Of a DNA stretch of 64,000 bases, positions 17,093-25,421 are shown piece by piece. Within the stretch, counting starts at the first letter, position 1. Each line of letters starts with the position of its first letter. A program made the position numbers and the translations under genes. Below the pieces are notes generated by a model, which made no database searches, was not told the origin of the DNA, and worked only from the letters and a program-made list of their open reading frames with translations. Source of the stretch: Minicystis rosea (GTDB taxonomy: Bacteria; Myxococcota_A; Polyangia; Polyangiales; Polyangiaceae); NCBI GenBank assembly GCA_001931535.1, contig CP016211.1, forward strand, positions 1,082,501 through 1,146,500, in the 5' to 3' direction.

Positions 17093-18616
17093 TCAGTGCG
17101 CTCCGGCGCCGCAGGCCTCCTTCTCGTCGAGCTTGGTGTTCGGCGGCAGCAGCGCACGAATCTCGTCTTCGAGCCACGCGAGCTGGGGTGACGCGACACA
17201 TCGATGGTGGGCGAGCATCCGTTGGGCGAGGTCCGTCCGCGTGTCCGCGTGGAGCGCGTCGTCGATGAGGTTCGTCTCGTTGTCGCTCCGCAGGAAGAGC
17301 AGCGGCGGAAGCTCCTCCTGCACGACCAGCTCGTACTGAGGCGTGAAGATGCAGGCGAACGCGTTCACCGTGTCCGCGCCCTTGCCCTCGTCCTTGAAGA
17401 GCTGCTTGTAGCGATGCACGTGGACCTCGTCGGTCCACCCCTGGCCGTCGCCGCCGCGGAGGATCGCCGACGCGTCGCGGCCGCTCATCGTGCCTTGGTT
17501 GGTCACGTCCATGAGCGCGAGCAGGGTAGGGGCGAGATCGACCATGGAGATCATCTCGGTGACGCGCGTGCCGGCGGGGATGTGGCCCGGAAAGCGCACG
17601 ATGCAAGGGATGTGGAGGGCCTCTTCGTAATAGAAATCCTTCCCCATGCGGCCGTGTTCGCCCATGTAGTCGCCATGATCGGTCATGAACACCACCACGG
17701 TGTTCTTGGTCAGGTCGAGAGCGTCGAGCGCCGCCAGGATCTCACCCACCCGATCGTCGATGCACTTCACCATGCCGCAGTACTGCGCCTTGGCGCGCCG
17801 GAGAGCCGCCTTGTCGATCGTGCCTGGCTCGTACGAGGCCGGAATGGGCATCTTCTTGGGCGCATACATCGTCGAATAGGGCGCGCGGACCTCGAACGGG
17901 TCGTGTGGGTCGGGGATGGAGACCATCAGGCAGAAGGGGTCACCGGCGTGCTCCTTCAGGAAAGCGATGGTCTTCGCCGCCATCCAGTCCGTGGTGTACG
18001 TGCGGTGATTGCCAATCTCGTGCGACACCTTGGGTGGCTTGCCATTCGGTTGATCGACGAATTTCTTGAAGTGACCCGAGTTGTACATGTACCGCTCGTC
18101 GTCGAATCCCATGGAGTCCGCCGGGCGAAACCCGGGCGACGGCGCGCCGGCGAGGTGCCACTTGCCGATGTATCCCGTCTTGTAGCCGGCGTCCTTCAGG
18201 CTGTGCGCGAACGTCACCACGCCTTGGGCGCGGCTCTTCATGGGCTCGCTGTTGCGATAGGCGCCGTTCTCGTGCGGATACATTCCGCTCATCAAGCACC
18301 CTCGTGAGGGGGTGCACGTCGCCCCGTTGGTGAAGAATTGCTCGAGCACCGCGCCTCCGGCTGCGAGAGAATCGATGTGAGGTGTACTCACGAGGCTGCC
18401 GCCATAGCAACCGAGCGTCCAGAGGTCTTGTTGATCGGTGTGAATGATGAGCAGGTTGGGGCCCTTCTTCTTCAGCGGATCGTTGCGGCGCCCTTCTTCC
18501 TCGCCGTCGTCGCCGCTCTCCGCGCGCGGGCCGCAGCCGACGAGGGAGGGTGCGGTCATCGCCGTCGCGCCGAGGAACAGGCCGCCGAGAAAGGAGCGTC
18601 GCGTGAGGTTCTCCAT
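17093..18616 (-). CDS. Type I sulfatase (arylsulfatase family), Tat-exported
   Basis: A 507-residue protein. The start at 18616 has GGAG seven bases upstream and opens a Tat signal, TRRSFLGGLFLGATA, followed by a Cys in SLVGC that could be lipidated. The sulfatase core begins near residue 55 with NLLIIHTDQQ. The formylglycine motif C-T-P-S-R (Cys101) is intact, and metal ligands appear in HTDQQD and TDHGDYMGEHG. C-x-P-S-R sulfatases need a formylglycine-generating enzyme, which is not in this window. Substrate is likely a sulfated carbohydrate. It lies 31 bases after the VWA lipoprotein gene and is probably in its operon. Confidence 0.92.
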   Translation of the reverse strand: MENLTRRSFLGGLFLGATAMTAPSLVGCGPRAESGDDGEEEGRRNDPLKKKGPNLLIIHTDQQDLWTLGCYGGSLVSTPHIDSLAAGGAVLEQFFTNGATCTPSRGCLMSGMYPHENGAYRNSEPMKSRAQGVVTFAHSLKDAGYKTGYIGKWHLAGAPSPGFRPADSMGFDDERYMYNSGHFKKFVDQPNGKPPKVSHEIGNHRTYTTDWMAAKTIAFLKEHAGDPFCLMVSIPDPHDPFEVRAPYSTMYAPKKMPIPASYEPGTIDKAALRRAKAQYCGMVKCIDDRVGEILAALDALDLTKNTVVVFMTDHGDYMGEHGRMGKDFYYEEALHIPCIVRFPGHIPAGTRVTEMISMVDLAPTLLALMDVTNQGTMSGRDASAILRGGDGQGWTDEVHVHRYKQLFKDEGKGADTVNAFACIFTPQYELVVQEELPPLLFLRSDNETNLIDDALHADTRTDLAQRMLAHHRCVASPQLAWLEDEIRALLPPNTKLDEKEACGAGAH

Positions 18617-18647
18617 GGTCATTCTCCAAAGCGTCTGCAAAAGGCCT

Positions 18648-19775
18648 TCACTTCACCTGCGTGGCACAACCGAGGACGATTTGGACCTTTGCATCCGGGT
18701 CCTTCTTGACCTCGTTGCACGTCCCCGGACAAAGCTGGATGCTGCCCGGGTGGCTCGGGTCGTCGTAGTACCAACCACCTGCGCTCCCGCAGGCGGTCGC
18801 GCCCTTCACCTGATCGAGAGACGCCGGCGTCGCGGCGCCGCTCGGAAGAACCGTGACGTTCACGCGCGTGGGATCGAGGACGTCGCCGGGGACCGCGGTG
18901 GGCATGGCATAGGCGCATGACGCGCTCTGAATCTCGATGTCCTGGAGCGCGGCCAACAGACCAGCAGCGGTGTTGTCCTTGCCGATGAAATATCCGTGCT
19001 CGGTTTGGCCTGCGTGCGCGATTTGGTCCATCGTCTGTTGGTTCGAGCCGGCGAGACCGATGGCGAAGGTGAGCACGCCGGCCGCGTCGTAAGCCTTTTG
19101 GGCGCTGCCGGCGATCTGTACGACATCGTTGTTGCAGCCGTGGGGATCACCGTCGCTGACCAGGACGACGACCACCTTTTCGCTCGCGCCGACCTCGCCG
19201 GCGCGGGCGGTGGCCCACTTGGTGGCGCCGTTGAGGGCGGTGCTCATCGGCGTCGTGCCGCTCGGGCTCACGGAGGCGAGCTCGTTCACGAGGTCCTCGA
19301 CCTGCTGCGGATCGGAGAGCTCGCCGAGGTCGACGTCGGGCTCGCTGCACGCGGCCACGCTGCACGCGGGAGCGCTGCATTCGCCGCGGGGAAAGAGACG
19401 CAGCGCGACGCGGAGCCGCGCGGCCCCCGGGTCCTTGAAGAAGGATTGGAAAGCTACTTTGGCGTGCGTCCACTTGTTGTCGTCCGCCATCGATCCTGAC
19501 TTGTCGACGGTGATGAACATGTTCACGGGGATGCGCGCGGCGTCCTGCGAAGACGACGCACAGGCCTCGAATCCACCGCCGGAGCCCGTGCTCGACCCGG
19601 AGCTCGACGAGCCCAACGACACGCCGCCTCCCGCGCCGTTGCCGCTCGTCGTCTCACCGTTTCCGCCTGTGCCCGTCGAGCTCGTGGATTCACTCGTCGA
19701 GTGCAGCGCACAAGCGGTGAGGGACACCGAAACGAGGGTGAGCGACGCGAGCGGACGAAGCAGGGACTTGATCAT
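18648..19775 (-). CDS. VWA-domain lipoprotein (paralogue of 769-1893)
   Basis: A lipoprotein of about 375 residues. Two adjacent ATGs are possible (19778 and 19775); GGAGGTC places the second at the better 5-base spacing. Signal peptide ends at LTAC, then a long Ser/Gly/Thr linker. The VWA domain has the MIDAS motif D-K-S-G-S (FITVDKSGSM) and VVVVLVSDGDPHG. The C-terminus (WYYDDPSHPGSIQLCPGTC...VQIVLGC) is clearly related to that of the protein at 769-1893. Its operon with the sulfatase suggests a joint surface role, for example binding a sulfated ligand, but this is only inference. Confidence 0.87.
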   Translation of the reverse strand: MIKSLLRPLASLTLVSVSLTACALHSTSESTSSTGTGGNGETTSGNGAGGGVSLGSSSSGSSTGSGGGFEACASSSQDAARIPVNMFITVDKSGSMADDNKWTHAKVAFQSFFKDPGAARLRVALRLFPRGECSAPACSVAACSEPDVDLGELSDPQQVEDLVNELASVSPSGTTPMSTALNGATKWATARAGEVGASEKVVVVLVSDGDPHGCNNDVVQIAGSAQKAYDAAGVLTFAIGLAGSNQQTMDQIAHAGQTEHGYFIGKDNTAAGLLAALQDIEIQSASCAYAMPTAVPGDVLDPTRVNVTVLPSGAATPASLDQVKGATACGSAGGWYYDDPSHPGSIQLCPGTCNEVKKDPDAKVQIVLGCATQVK

Positions 19776-19863
19776 CATGACCTCCGCTCAGGGCTTTGAG
19801 CAAGCCGTGGGCCACCGCGAGATACGCGGGTTCGAGCCCGGTTTGCGGAGCGGAGCGCTTCAC

Positions 19864-19901
19864 TTGGCAGTGGGTTGCCAAGCGGCTGGCAAAGATTGCC
19901 A
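19864..19901. promoter_or_regulatory. Cluster of alternating TGGCA/TGCCA half-sites
   Basis: Four half-sites occur in 38 bases: TTGGCA (19864), TTGCCA (19875), TGGCAA (19887) and TTGCCA (19896). They form overlapping dyads such as TTGCCA-N6-TGGCAA and TGGCAA-N3-TTGCCA. The cluster is about 90 bases upstream of the minus-strand VWA gene, in its probable promoter region. It resembles an operator array. It does not fit the sigma54 -24/-12 spacing. The remainder of 19776-20007 shows nothing else. Confidence 0.4.
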
Positions 19902-20007
19902 GCGAGGCTACTTCACACGATGAGAGAGGCGCGCTCCGGTCCCGCGCGTGCCGCCGTTCTCGTTCACGAAGAGCCGATGTGCGGGCCTCGGGCGCTCGAT
20001 CGTGGTG

Positions 20008-21738
20008 TCACTCGAACTTCCGGTCGATCGCCGGGCCCTTCGGCTTCGCCGAGGGCAAAGGCCCGAGCCTGGGCTCGATGCGCATGCGCGCGGGGACGGC
20101 GCCGACGGGGGTGATGGCGACGCCGGCCGTCGTCTCCTGCGCGCCGCTCACGACGCGCACGCTGTGCACGCTCCCGAGCGTGCCGCGCAGCTCGATGAGG
20201 CCATTGCGCACCGGCGCCTTCTGCCCGTCGATTTCGACGGTGGCCGTCGCCGGCTCGATGGTGACCGTCACGGTTCGTTCGTCCGCCGGTGTCGATCGAG
20301 CGGCGGTGTCCGATGATGGCATTGCCGCGACGGAAGGTGCGGTGGGCGTGCTGCCCGCGGAGGTGATCGCCGTCGCCGGCGTCTGCGCGCCCGAGCCGTG
20401 TGCATTGCGATAGACGAGCTGACCGACGACACCGATGGCAAAGGCCATGGGGAGCGCCACCAGCAGATGAACCCGCGATCGTTTGGCCGGCGTCGTCGCG
20501 GAGGTGACGCCCTGCGGGGTGTCGTCGGACGCGACGGTGGCCCCCGGCGGCGCGAGCTCGATGACCGAGGACGACGTCGAAATGGCGGGAGCCTCGATGG
20601 CGGTGAAGGCCTCGAACGACGCCGAAGGCGCGCGGTAATCGGTGCGGGTCGGCGCGCCGTCGTCCACGTCGTCCGCGGGAGGCGCGACCCTCGGGCGCGT
20701 CGCGGTCTCCTCTTCGAGGGATCCGGAAGAGCGGAGCTCGAGCTCGAGCGCGGCCTGCTCCAGCAGATCGCTGCCGTCGCGCAGGGTGATGTCGTCGCCG
20801 GGCAAGCTCGCGCGAGGGGCGATGACAGCGGTCTCTTCGTCCGTCGGTGCGACGAGCTCGGTGTCGCTCACGTCGAGCCCATTCCGAAGCCACGGCTCCA
20901 TGGCCGCGAGCACCTCGGTCGCGCTCTGGTAGCGGTCCTCCGGCTTGATGGAGAGCATGCGATGAACGATGAGCGCCAAACCAGGATCGACCCAAGGCGC
21001 GAAGCTCTGGAGCGAGGGCGCGGGCTGCAAGCAGATGCGCATCATCAGCTCGAGCGCGGCCTCCTGCCGGACATGCGGAGTCCGCCCGGTGAGGGCTTGA
21101 TAGAGCACCACGCCCAAAGACCAGATGTCGGAGCGATGATCGATGTTCTTGCTCGCCCGGGCCTGCTCGGGGGACATGTAATGGGGCGAGCCGAGCACGC
21201 CGCCCGTGCGCGTCAACGAGGTCTCTTCGAGCCGGGTGAGCAGGGCTTTGGCGATGCCGAAATCGACGATTTTGGTGGTGATGGCCCCGCCGGATCCATG
21301 CGACAAGAAGATGTTGGCCGGCTTGATGTCGCGGTGGAGGACACCCGCTTCGTGCGCTTTGGCGAGCCCGAGGCACGCCTGCGCGATCAGGCGAAGGGCG
21401 ACGTTGGGCCGGAGCTTCCGGCATTGCTTCAAGACCTGCTGGAGATCCTTCCCTTTGAGGAGCTCCATGGCCATGTAGATCACGCCCGTCGTCGGATCGG
21501 TGCCCGTGTCGAAGACGTTGACGACGTGCGGCGTTTCCAGGGCGCCGGAGAGGCGCGCTTCACGCTCGAAGCGCCGCACCATCTCGTGGTTCTTGGCGAC
21601 TTGAGCGCGGATGACCTTGAGCGCGACGTGGCGGCCCGTGCGGACGTGGCGCGCCTCGTAGACGGCGCCCATGCCACCCTCACCGAGAATCGAGAGGACG
21701 TGGTACCGCCCGTCGACCGTGCCGCCCACGATTTCCAC
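20008..21738 (-). CDS. Membrane-anchored Ser/Thr protein kinase with PEGA-like tail
   Basis: A 576-residue Hanks-type kinase. The N-terminal domain has the P-loop GEGGMGAVYEA (residues 19-29), Lys41 in VALKVI, the catalytic loop HRDIKPAN, DFG (VDFGIAK), and GSPHYMSPEQA in the activation segment. A linker rich in Asp/Glu/Thr follows, then one transmembrane helix (about 430-450) and an external PEGA-like module (VTVTIEPATATVEIDGQKAP). The external module may sense envelope ligands. It is close in design to the kinase at 37886-39481. It is divergent from the FHA-sigma54 activator at 21887, an attractive partner because FHA domains bind phosphothreonine. Confidence 0.94.
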   Translation of the reverse strand: MEIVGGTVDGRYHVLSILGEGGMGAVYEARHVRTGRHVALKVIRAQVAKNHEMVRRFEREARLSGALETPHVVNVFDTGTDPTTGVIYMAMELLKGKDLQQVLKQCRKLRPNVALRLIAQACLGLAKAHEAGVLHRDIKPANIFLSHGSGGAITTKIVDFGIAKALLTRLEETSLTRTGGVLGSPHYMSPEQARASKNIDHRSDIWSLGVVLYQALTGRTPHVRQEAALELMMRICLQPAPSLQSFAPWVDPGLALIVHRMLSIKPEDRYQSATEVLAAMEPWLRNGLDVSDTELVAPTDEETAVIAPRASLPGDDITLRDGSDLLEQAALELELRSSGSLEEETATRPRVAPPADDVDDGAPTRTDYRAPSASFEAFTAIEAPAISTSSSVIELAPPGATVASDDTPQGVTSATTPAKRSRVHLLVALPMAFAIGVVGQLVYRNAHGSGAQTPATAITSAGSTPTAPSVAAMPSSDTAARSTPADERTVTVTIEPATATVEIDGQKAPVRNGLIELRGTLGSVHSVRVVSGAQETTAGVAITPVGAVPARMRIEPRLGPLPSAKPKGPAIDRKFE

Positions 21739-21886
21739 AGCGCGCGATGGTACGCAGGCCCGCCGTCGTCATCAAGACCACGCGCGGGATCGCATCGGCT
21801 CCGAGACCTGGGATAAGCTGTGCGCGCGGCATGGTAACATCCGATGGCAGCGAGGCGCTTCGCGTGGCTCGGCTGGACGGCGCGCG

Positions 21887-23266
21887 ATGAGCGTTTCGCG
21901 CGACGAGCATCCCTACGAGGACGAGCGCACCGAGCGGGCCGACGCGCTCGCCGAGGACGCATTCGAGGCGCTGCGCCGGCACGCGGACGAGCGACGGCGG
22001 CTCTCGCTGGTGGCTTACCACCAGGACGGGCAAGAGAGCGCTCCGCTCGATCCCGGCGTGCCCGTGATCGTCGGGCGGCGTGCCCCTGCCACGCTCTGCG
22101 TGCCGAGCGCCAAGCTCTCTCGCGCGCACGCACGTTTCACGCTGGCGAACGAAGGGCGGGTGATCGTCGAGGATCTCGGATCCACCAATGGCACCTGGGT
22201 CGGCGGGCAGCGCGTGACGCGCGCCGAGGTGTCGATCGCCGACGAAGTGATGGTGGGCGACGCGCTCGTCACGGTGCAGATGGTGCCATCGATTCGCGAG
22301 GTGGTGCCTGCGAGCCGTCGTCGCGCGGAAGACGGGCCCATCGCAGTGTCCGCCGCGGCGCGCGCGCTCTTCGAGATGGCGGCGCGCGTGGCGTCGTCAT
22401 CCGTGCCCGTGGTGCTTCAAGGCGAGACCGGGACGGGGAAAGAAGTGGTCGCGCGCTTCCTTCACGAACGGAGCCCGCGCGCGCAGAAGCCGCTCGTGAG
22501 CGTCAATTGCGCGGCCATCCCCGCGCAGCTCGTGGAGAGCACGCTGTTCGGGCACGAGCGCGGCGCCTTCACCGGCGCGGCCCAGCGACAGAAGGGCATC
22601 TTCGAAGAAGGCGACGGCGGCACGGTGTTCCTCGACGAGATCGGCGAGCTGCCTTTGCCGGCGCAGGCCGCGCTCCTGCGCGTGTTGGAGACGGGGCGCT
22701 TCTCGCGCGTGGGATCGGCGCGCGAGGTCGCGGTGGACGTGCGCATCGTGGCCGCGACGCACCGTGATTTGGAGGCGCTCTCGGCGACAGGCGCGTTCCG
22801 TGCCGATCTCTATTATCGGCTCTCGGTGATGGTGCTCGCCATCCCCGCGCTGCGCGAGCGGCCCGAGGACATCGAGCCGTTGGCGCGGCGCTTCGCGGCG
22901 CAGGCGGGCGGCGGCCGCATTCGTGACATCGCGCCGGCCGCGCTCGCACGCATTCGCGCGCATGCCTTTCCGGGCAACGTGCGCGAGCTGCGCAACACCA
23001 TCGAGCGCGCCGCCGTGCTCGCCCCCGCGGACGTGATCCGCGAAGAAGATCTCCCTCCGCGTCTGCGCGAGCCCCCGCGCACCGCGCCCGCTCTCCCCGA
23101 GAGCACCAACGATCTGCGCGCCCGCATCCAGGACTACGAGGCCAAAATGATCGCGGACGCGCTCGCCGCTTCCGGATGGAACCAGAGCGAGGCCGCACGC
23201 CGGCTCGGGATGCCGATTCGCACGCTGTCCTACAAGGCGAAGGTGCTCGGTCTCAAGAAGCCTTGA
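21887..23266 (+). CDS. FHA-domain sigma54-dependent transcriptional activator
   Basis: A 459-residue enhancer-binding protein. The N-terminal FHA domain (about residues 45-125) has SRAHARF and GSTNGTWV. The AAA+ domain has Walker A GETGTGKE (179-186), the sigma54-contact loop GAFTGA (226-231) and Walker B VFLDEIGE near 247-254. The C-terminus has a Fis-type helix-turn-helix (NQSEAARRLGMPIRTLSYKAK). The start at ATG 21887 was chosen because the protein then begins just ahead of the FHA domain; the frame extends upstream across the kinase start. FHA activators are abundant in myxobacteria and respond to Ser/Thr kinase signalling; the divergent kinase at 20008-21738 is the obvious candidate. Confidence 0.95.
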   Translation: MSVSRDEHPYEDERTERADALAEDAFEALRRHADERRRLSLVAYHQDGQESAPLDPGVPVIVGRRAPATLCVPSAKLSRAHARFTLANEGRVIVEDLGSTNGTWVGGQRVTRAEVSIADEVMVGDALVTVQMVPSIREVVPASRRRAEDGPIAVSAAARALFEMAARVASSSVPVVLQGETGTGKEVVARFLHERSPRAQKPLVSVNCAAIPAQLVESTLFGHERGAFTGAAQRQKGIFEEGDGGTVFLDEIGELPLPAQAALLRVLETGRFSRVGSAREVAVDVRIVAATHRDLEALSATGAFRADLYYRLSVMVLAIPALRERPEDIEPLARRFAAQAGGGRIRDIAPAALARIRAHAFPGNVRELRNTIERAAVLAPADVIREEDLPPRLREPPRTAPALPESTNDLRARIQDYEAKMIADALAASGWNQSEAARRLGMPIRTLSYKAKVLGLKKP

Positions 23267-23380
23267 GCGTTGGTCATCCAAGCGGAGGGCGTGGTCAGGC
23301 GTTCTCATGGCTGCTCCCGCGCGCTCGACCTGCGACTTCATCGCGTGCGCAGGACGGAATGGGAAATGGGAGAAGACGTG

Positions 23381-24394
23381 ATGGACAAGCTTCGATGTGG
23401 ATGGCTCGCAGCGGCGCTCTTGCTCGGAGGCGCCTCCTGCTCGGCTTCAGCGTCCGATGTGTGCAACGCGTGGGCGGAGGACACCTGCAAGGCCGTCGGT
23501 GAGTGTTGCGGTGACGGCACCGTCATCGATTCGAGCGCATGCACCGCGAACCTGTTCGAGCACTGTCGCGATGCCATCCGCATGACGTGGGCCGACGCCC
23601 CTCTCATCTCCTTCGACAGCGGCGCGGCCAAAGACTGCCTCGGATCCCTCTCGTCGTGCTCCGACGCGATCGGCCCACGGGGAGAGACGTTCGAGCACCG
23701 GAAGGCGTGCGCCAACATGATCACGGGGAGCCGGTACATCGGGAGCTCCTGCAACTTCGATGCAGAGTGCGAGCATGCCGGCGAATACTCCGTCTGCCAG
23801 ATCCGCGACGGCGTTTTCGATGGGGACAGGGGGATCTGCAAGCGGGTGGTGATCGACGAACGACGTTGCTCCGAGAGCTTCTCCGTCGCGGAAATCCGCG
23901 TTTGCCCCGACGAGAAGTTTTGTGATCGAAATGGGAAAGACCCGGGGCCCGACGACGGGCAGCTCGGCGAAACGTTCTTGTTCGGAGCGCCCTGTCGAGA
24001 TCGGATCGCAGAGGGGAAGAGCTGCATCGACCCGCGAAACGACACCGATCTCCTCACTTGCCAAGTGGGCTTGTATTGCAAGCTGGTCTCCGGCAACGAG
24101 GCCACCTGCGAAAAGCCCAAGCCTCCGGGCGCGACCTGCGATTTCGTCTCGGGCGTGGACGCGTGCGCACCAGGCAGCTTTTGCACGTCGAACCCCGCCG
24201 GCGAGAAAACGTGCCAGCGCGTGAGCGGGATGCTCTGCACGGGGACGACGTCGTGCGGCAATGGCATTTGCGAGCTCGGCGAGGAGCAGGATGGTTGTTC
24301 CGCAGACTGCAAAGGAGACTTCTTTTGCGGTGATGGCCTCTGCGATCCGAGTGAGAACGCGTCGGTGTGTCCCAACGACTGTCCGGAGCGGTAG
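23381..24394 (+). CDS. Cys-rich lipoprotein with CGNG/CGDG C-terminal repeats
   Basis: A 337-residue lipoprotein. ATG 23381 follows GGAG by eight bases and starts MDKLRCGWLAAALLLGGASC. The mature part has more than 30 cysteines in several small modules (CNFDAECEHAGEYSVC, CDFVSGVDACAPGSFC). It ends in two related repeats: CGNGICELGEEQDGCSADC and CGDGLCDPSENASVCPNDC. These end repeats are widespread in secreted myxobacterial proteins. Probably a disulfide-stabilised surface protein; no catalytic motif was found. Confidence 0.84.
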   Translation: MDKLRCGWLAAALLLGGASCSASASDVCNAWAEDTCKAVGECCGDGTVIDSSACTANLFEHCRDAIRMTWADAPLISFDSGAAKDCLGSLSSCSDAIGPRGETFEHRKACANMITGSRYIGSSCNFDAECEHAGEYSVCQIRDGVFDGDRGICKRVVIDERRCSESFSVAEIRVCPDEKFCDRNGKDPGPDDGQLGETFLFGAPCRDRIAEGKSCIDPRNDTDLLTCQVGLYCKLVSGNEATCEKPKPPGATCDFVSGVDACAPGSFCTSNPAGEKTCQRVSGMLCTGTTSCGNGICELGEEQDGCSADCKGDFFCGDGLCDPSENASVCPNDCPER

Positions 24395-24525
24395 ACGTCG
24401 TTCGCCGCGCGGCCGTGGAGCAAGACGGTGAAGGGGCTTTCCCGGCATGAGCCGGGGGGCGCCCGCACGGCGTCGTCGCAGTCCTGCTCCGCCCTCGTGA
24501 TGGTCGAACGAAAGGGGAGCGCTAC

Positions 24526-24547
24526 GATCGTTTGAGCTCAAACGATC
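24526..24547. terminator. Perfect 22-bp palindrome next to a stop codon
   Basis: GATCGTTTGAG followed directly by CTCAAACGATC, with no spacer. It ends one base before the stop codon of the minus-strand PARG gene (24548) and lies between it and the plus-strand gene ending at 24394. It could be a bidirectional terminator or a protein-binding site. Confidence 0.45.
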
Positions 24548-25372
24548 TCAGCGATCGAAGCGCTGCTCGAAGGCGCGACGATTGACGAGGTTCGGGCTGC
24601 GATCGTAGACGGCGAAGACGATCCGCGCGAAAGCGCCGGCGAGGCGCGGGCCGGCGAGGGCCTTGGCGAAGGCGTCGGCGACCTCCGTCGGATCGTTGCG
24701 GAACACGCCGCAGCCCCAGGCGCCCAACACCAGCACGCGGTGGCCTTCGGCGGCGGCGACGCGGAGGACGTGATCGGCGCGGCGCTCGAGGGCGGCGCGG
24801 ATCTGCGGGCGCGCACCGGCGCGGCGCCGCAGCTCTTCGCCGGCGTTCGGCGCCGGCGAGGTGAGGATGGAGACGAGGAAGGGCGCGGGCAGCAGATCGA
24901 GCCGCTCGTCGCGGAAGAAGGGCACGTCGGGCGAGTAGATCAGATGATCGGTGTAGATCATCGAGCCCGAGGCGCGGTTCTCGTCGTAGTAGGCCCGCTG
25001 CGTGAGCTGGCAGGCGTAGAGCGCGGAGCAGCGGGCGAGGTCCTCCTCCTGCGCTTTCGCGCCGCCGAGGAAGCCGCCGCCGGGGTTTTTGGCGGAGGCG
25101 AAGTTGAGCGCGGCGACGCGGGTCTCGCCCTCACGCTCGACGAGGCGGCGCGCGGCCGCGCCGGTGGTCTCGCCGGTGACCTCGATGCGGCAAGGCACGG
25201 CCGCGAAGGGCAGGGGCTCGAGGAAGACGAGCTCTTCGGGCGTATAGAGGCGCGTGCCCTCGACGGCGCGCGCGACCTCCGCGGCGATCGAGACGCGCGC
25301 GCCCGAAGGCATCGTGTACTCGCCGCGCTCGACGATCTGCACCGTCTCCTTGCCCACGCCCCCGAGTGACAT
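24548..25372 (-). CDS. Bacterial-type poly(ADP-ribose) glycohydrolase/macrodomain (TIGR02452-like) protein
   Basis: A 274-residue protein of the usual size for this family. The macrodomain core carries the PARG signature NPGGGFLGGAKAQEEDLAR: GGG at residues 98-100 and catalytic-type Q108-E109-E110. A second conserved region reads VLVLGAWGCGVFRNDP, and FARIVFAVYD lies near the end. The family removes ADP-ribose from proteins or other targets. Natural substrate here is unknown, and no ADP-ribosyltransferase gene was recognised nearby. It stands alone, 49 bases downstream of the deacetylase gene on the same strand. Confidence 0.88.
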   Translation of the reverse strand: MSLGGVGKETVQIVERGEYTMPSGARVSIAAEVARAVEGTRLYTPEELVFLEPLPFAAVPCRIEVTGETTGAAARRLVEREGETRVAALNFASAKNPGGGFLGGAKAQEEDLARCSALYACQLTQRAYYDENRASGSMIYTDHLIYSPDVPFFRDERLDLLPAPFLVSILTSPAPNAGEELRRRAGARPQIRAALERRADHVLRVAAAEGHRVLVLGAWGCGVFRNDPTEVADAFAKALAGPRLAGAFARIVFAVYDRSPNLVNRRAFEQRFDR

Positions 25373-25421
25373 GACGCAGGAGTAGATGATGCCGGTCGAT
25401 CGAGCAAGCCGCGGGGACGCG

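Noticed and set aside
19864..19901. sigma54 promoter reading of the TGGCA...TTGCC half-sites
   Set aside because: The spacing between GG and GC is nine or eight bases, while sigma54 needs ten.
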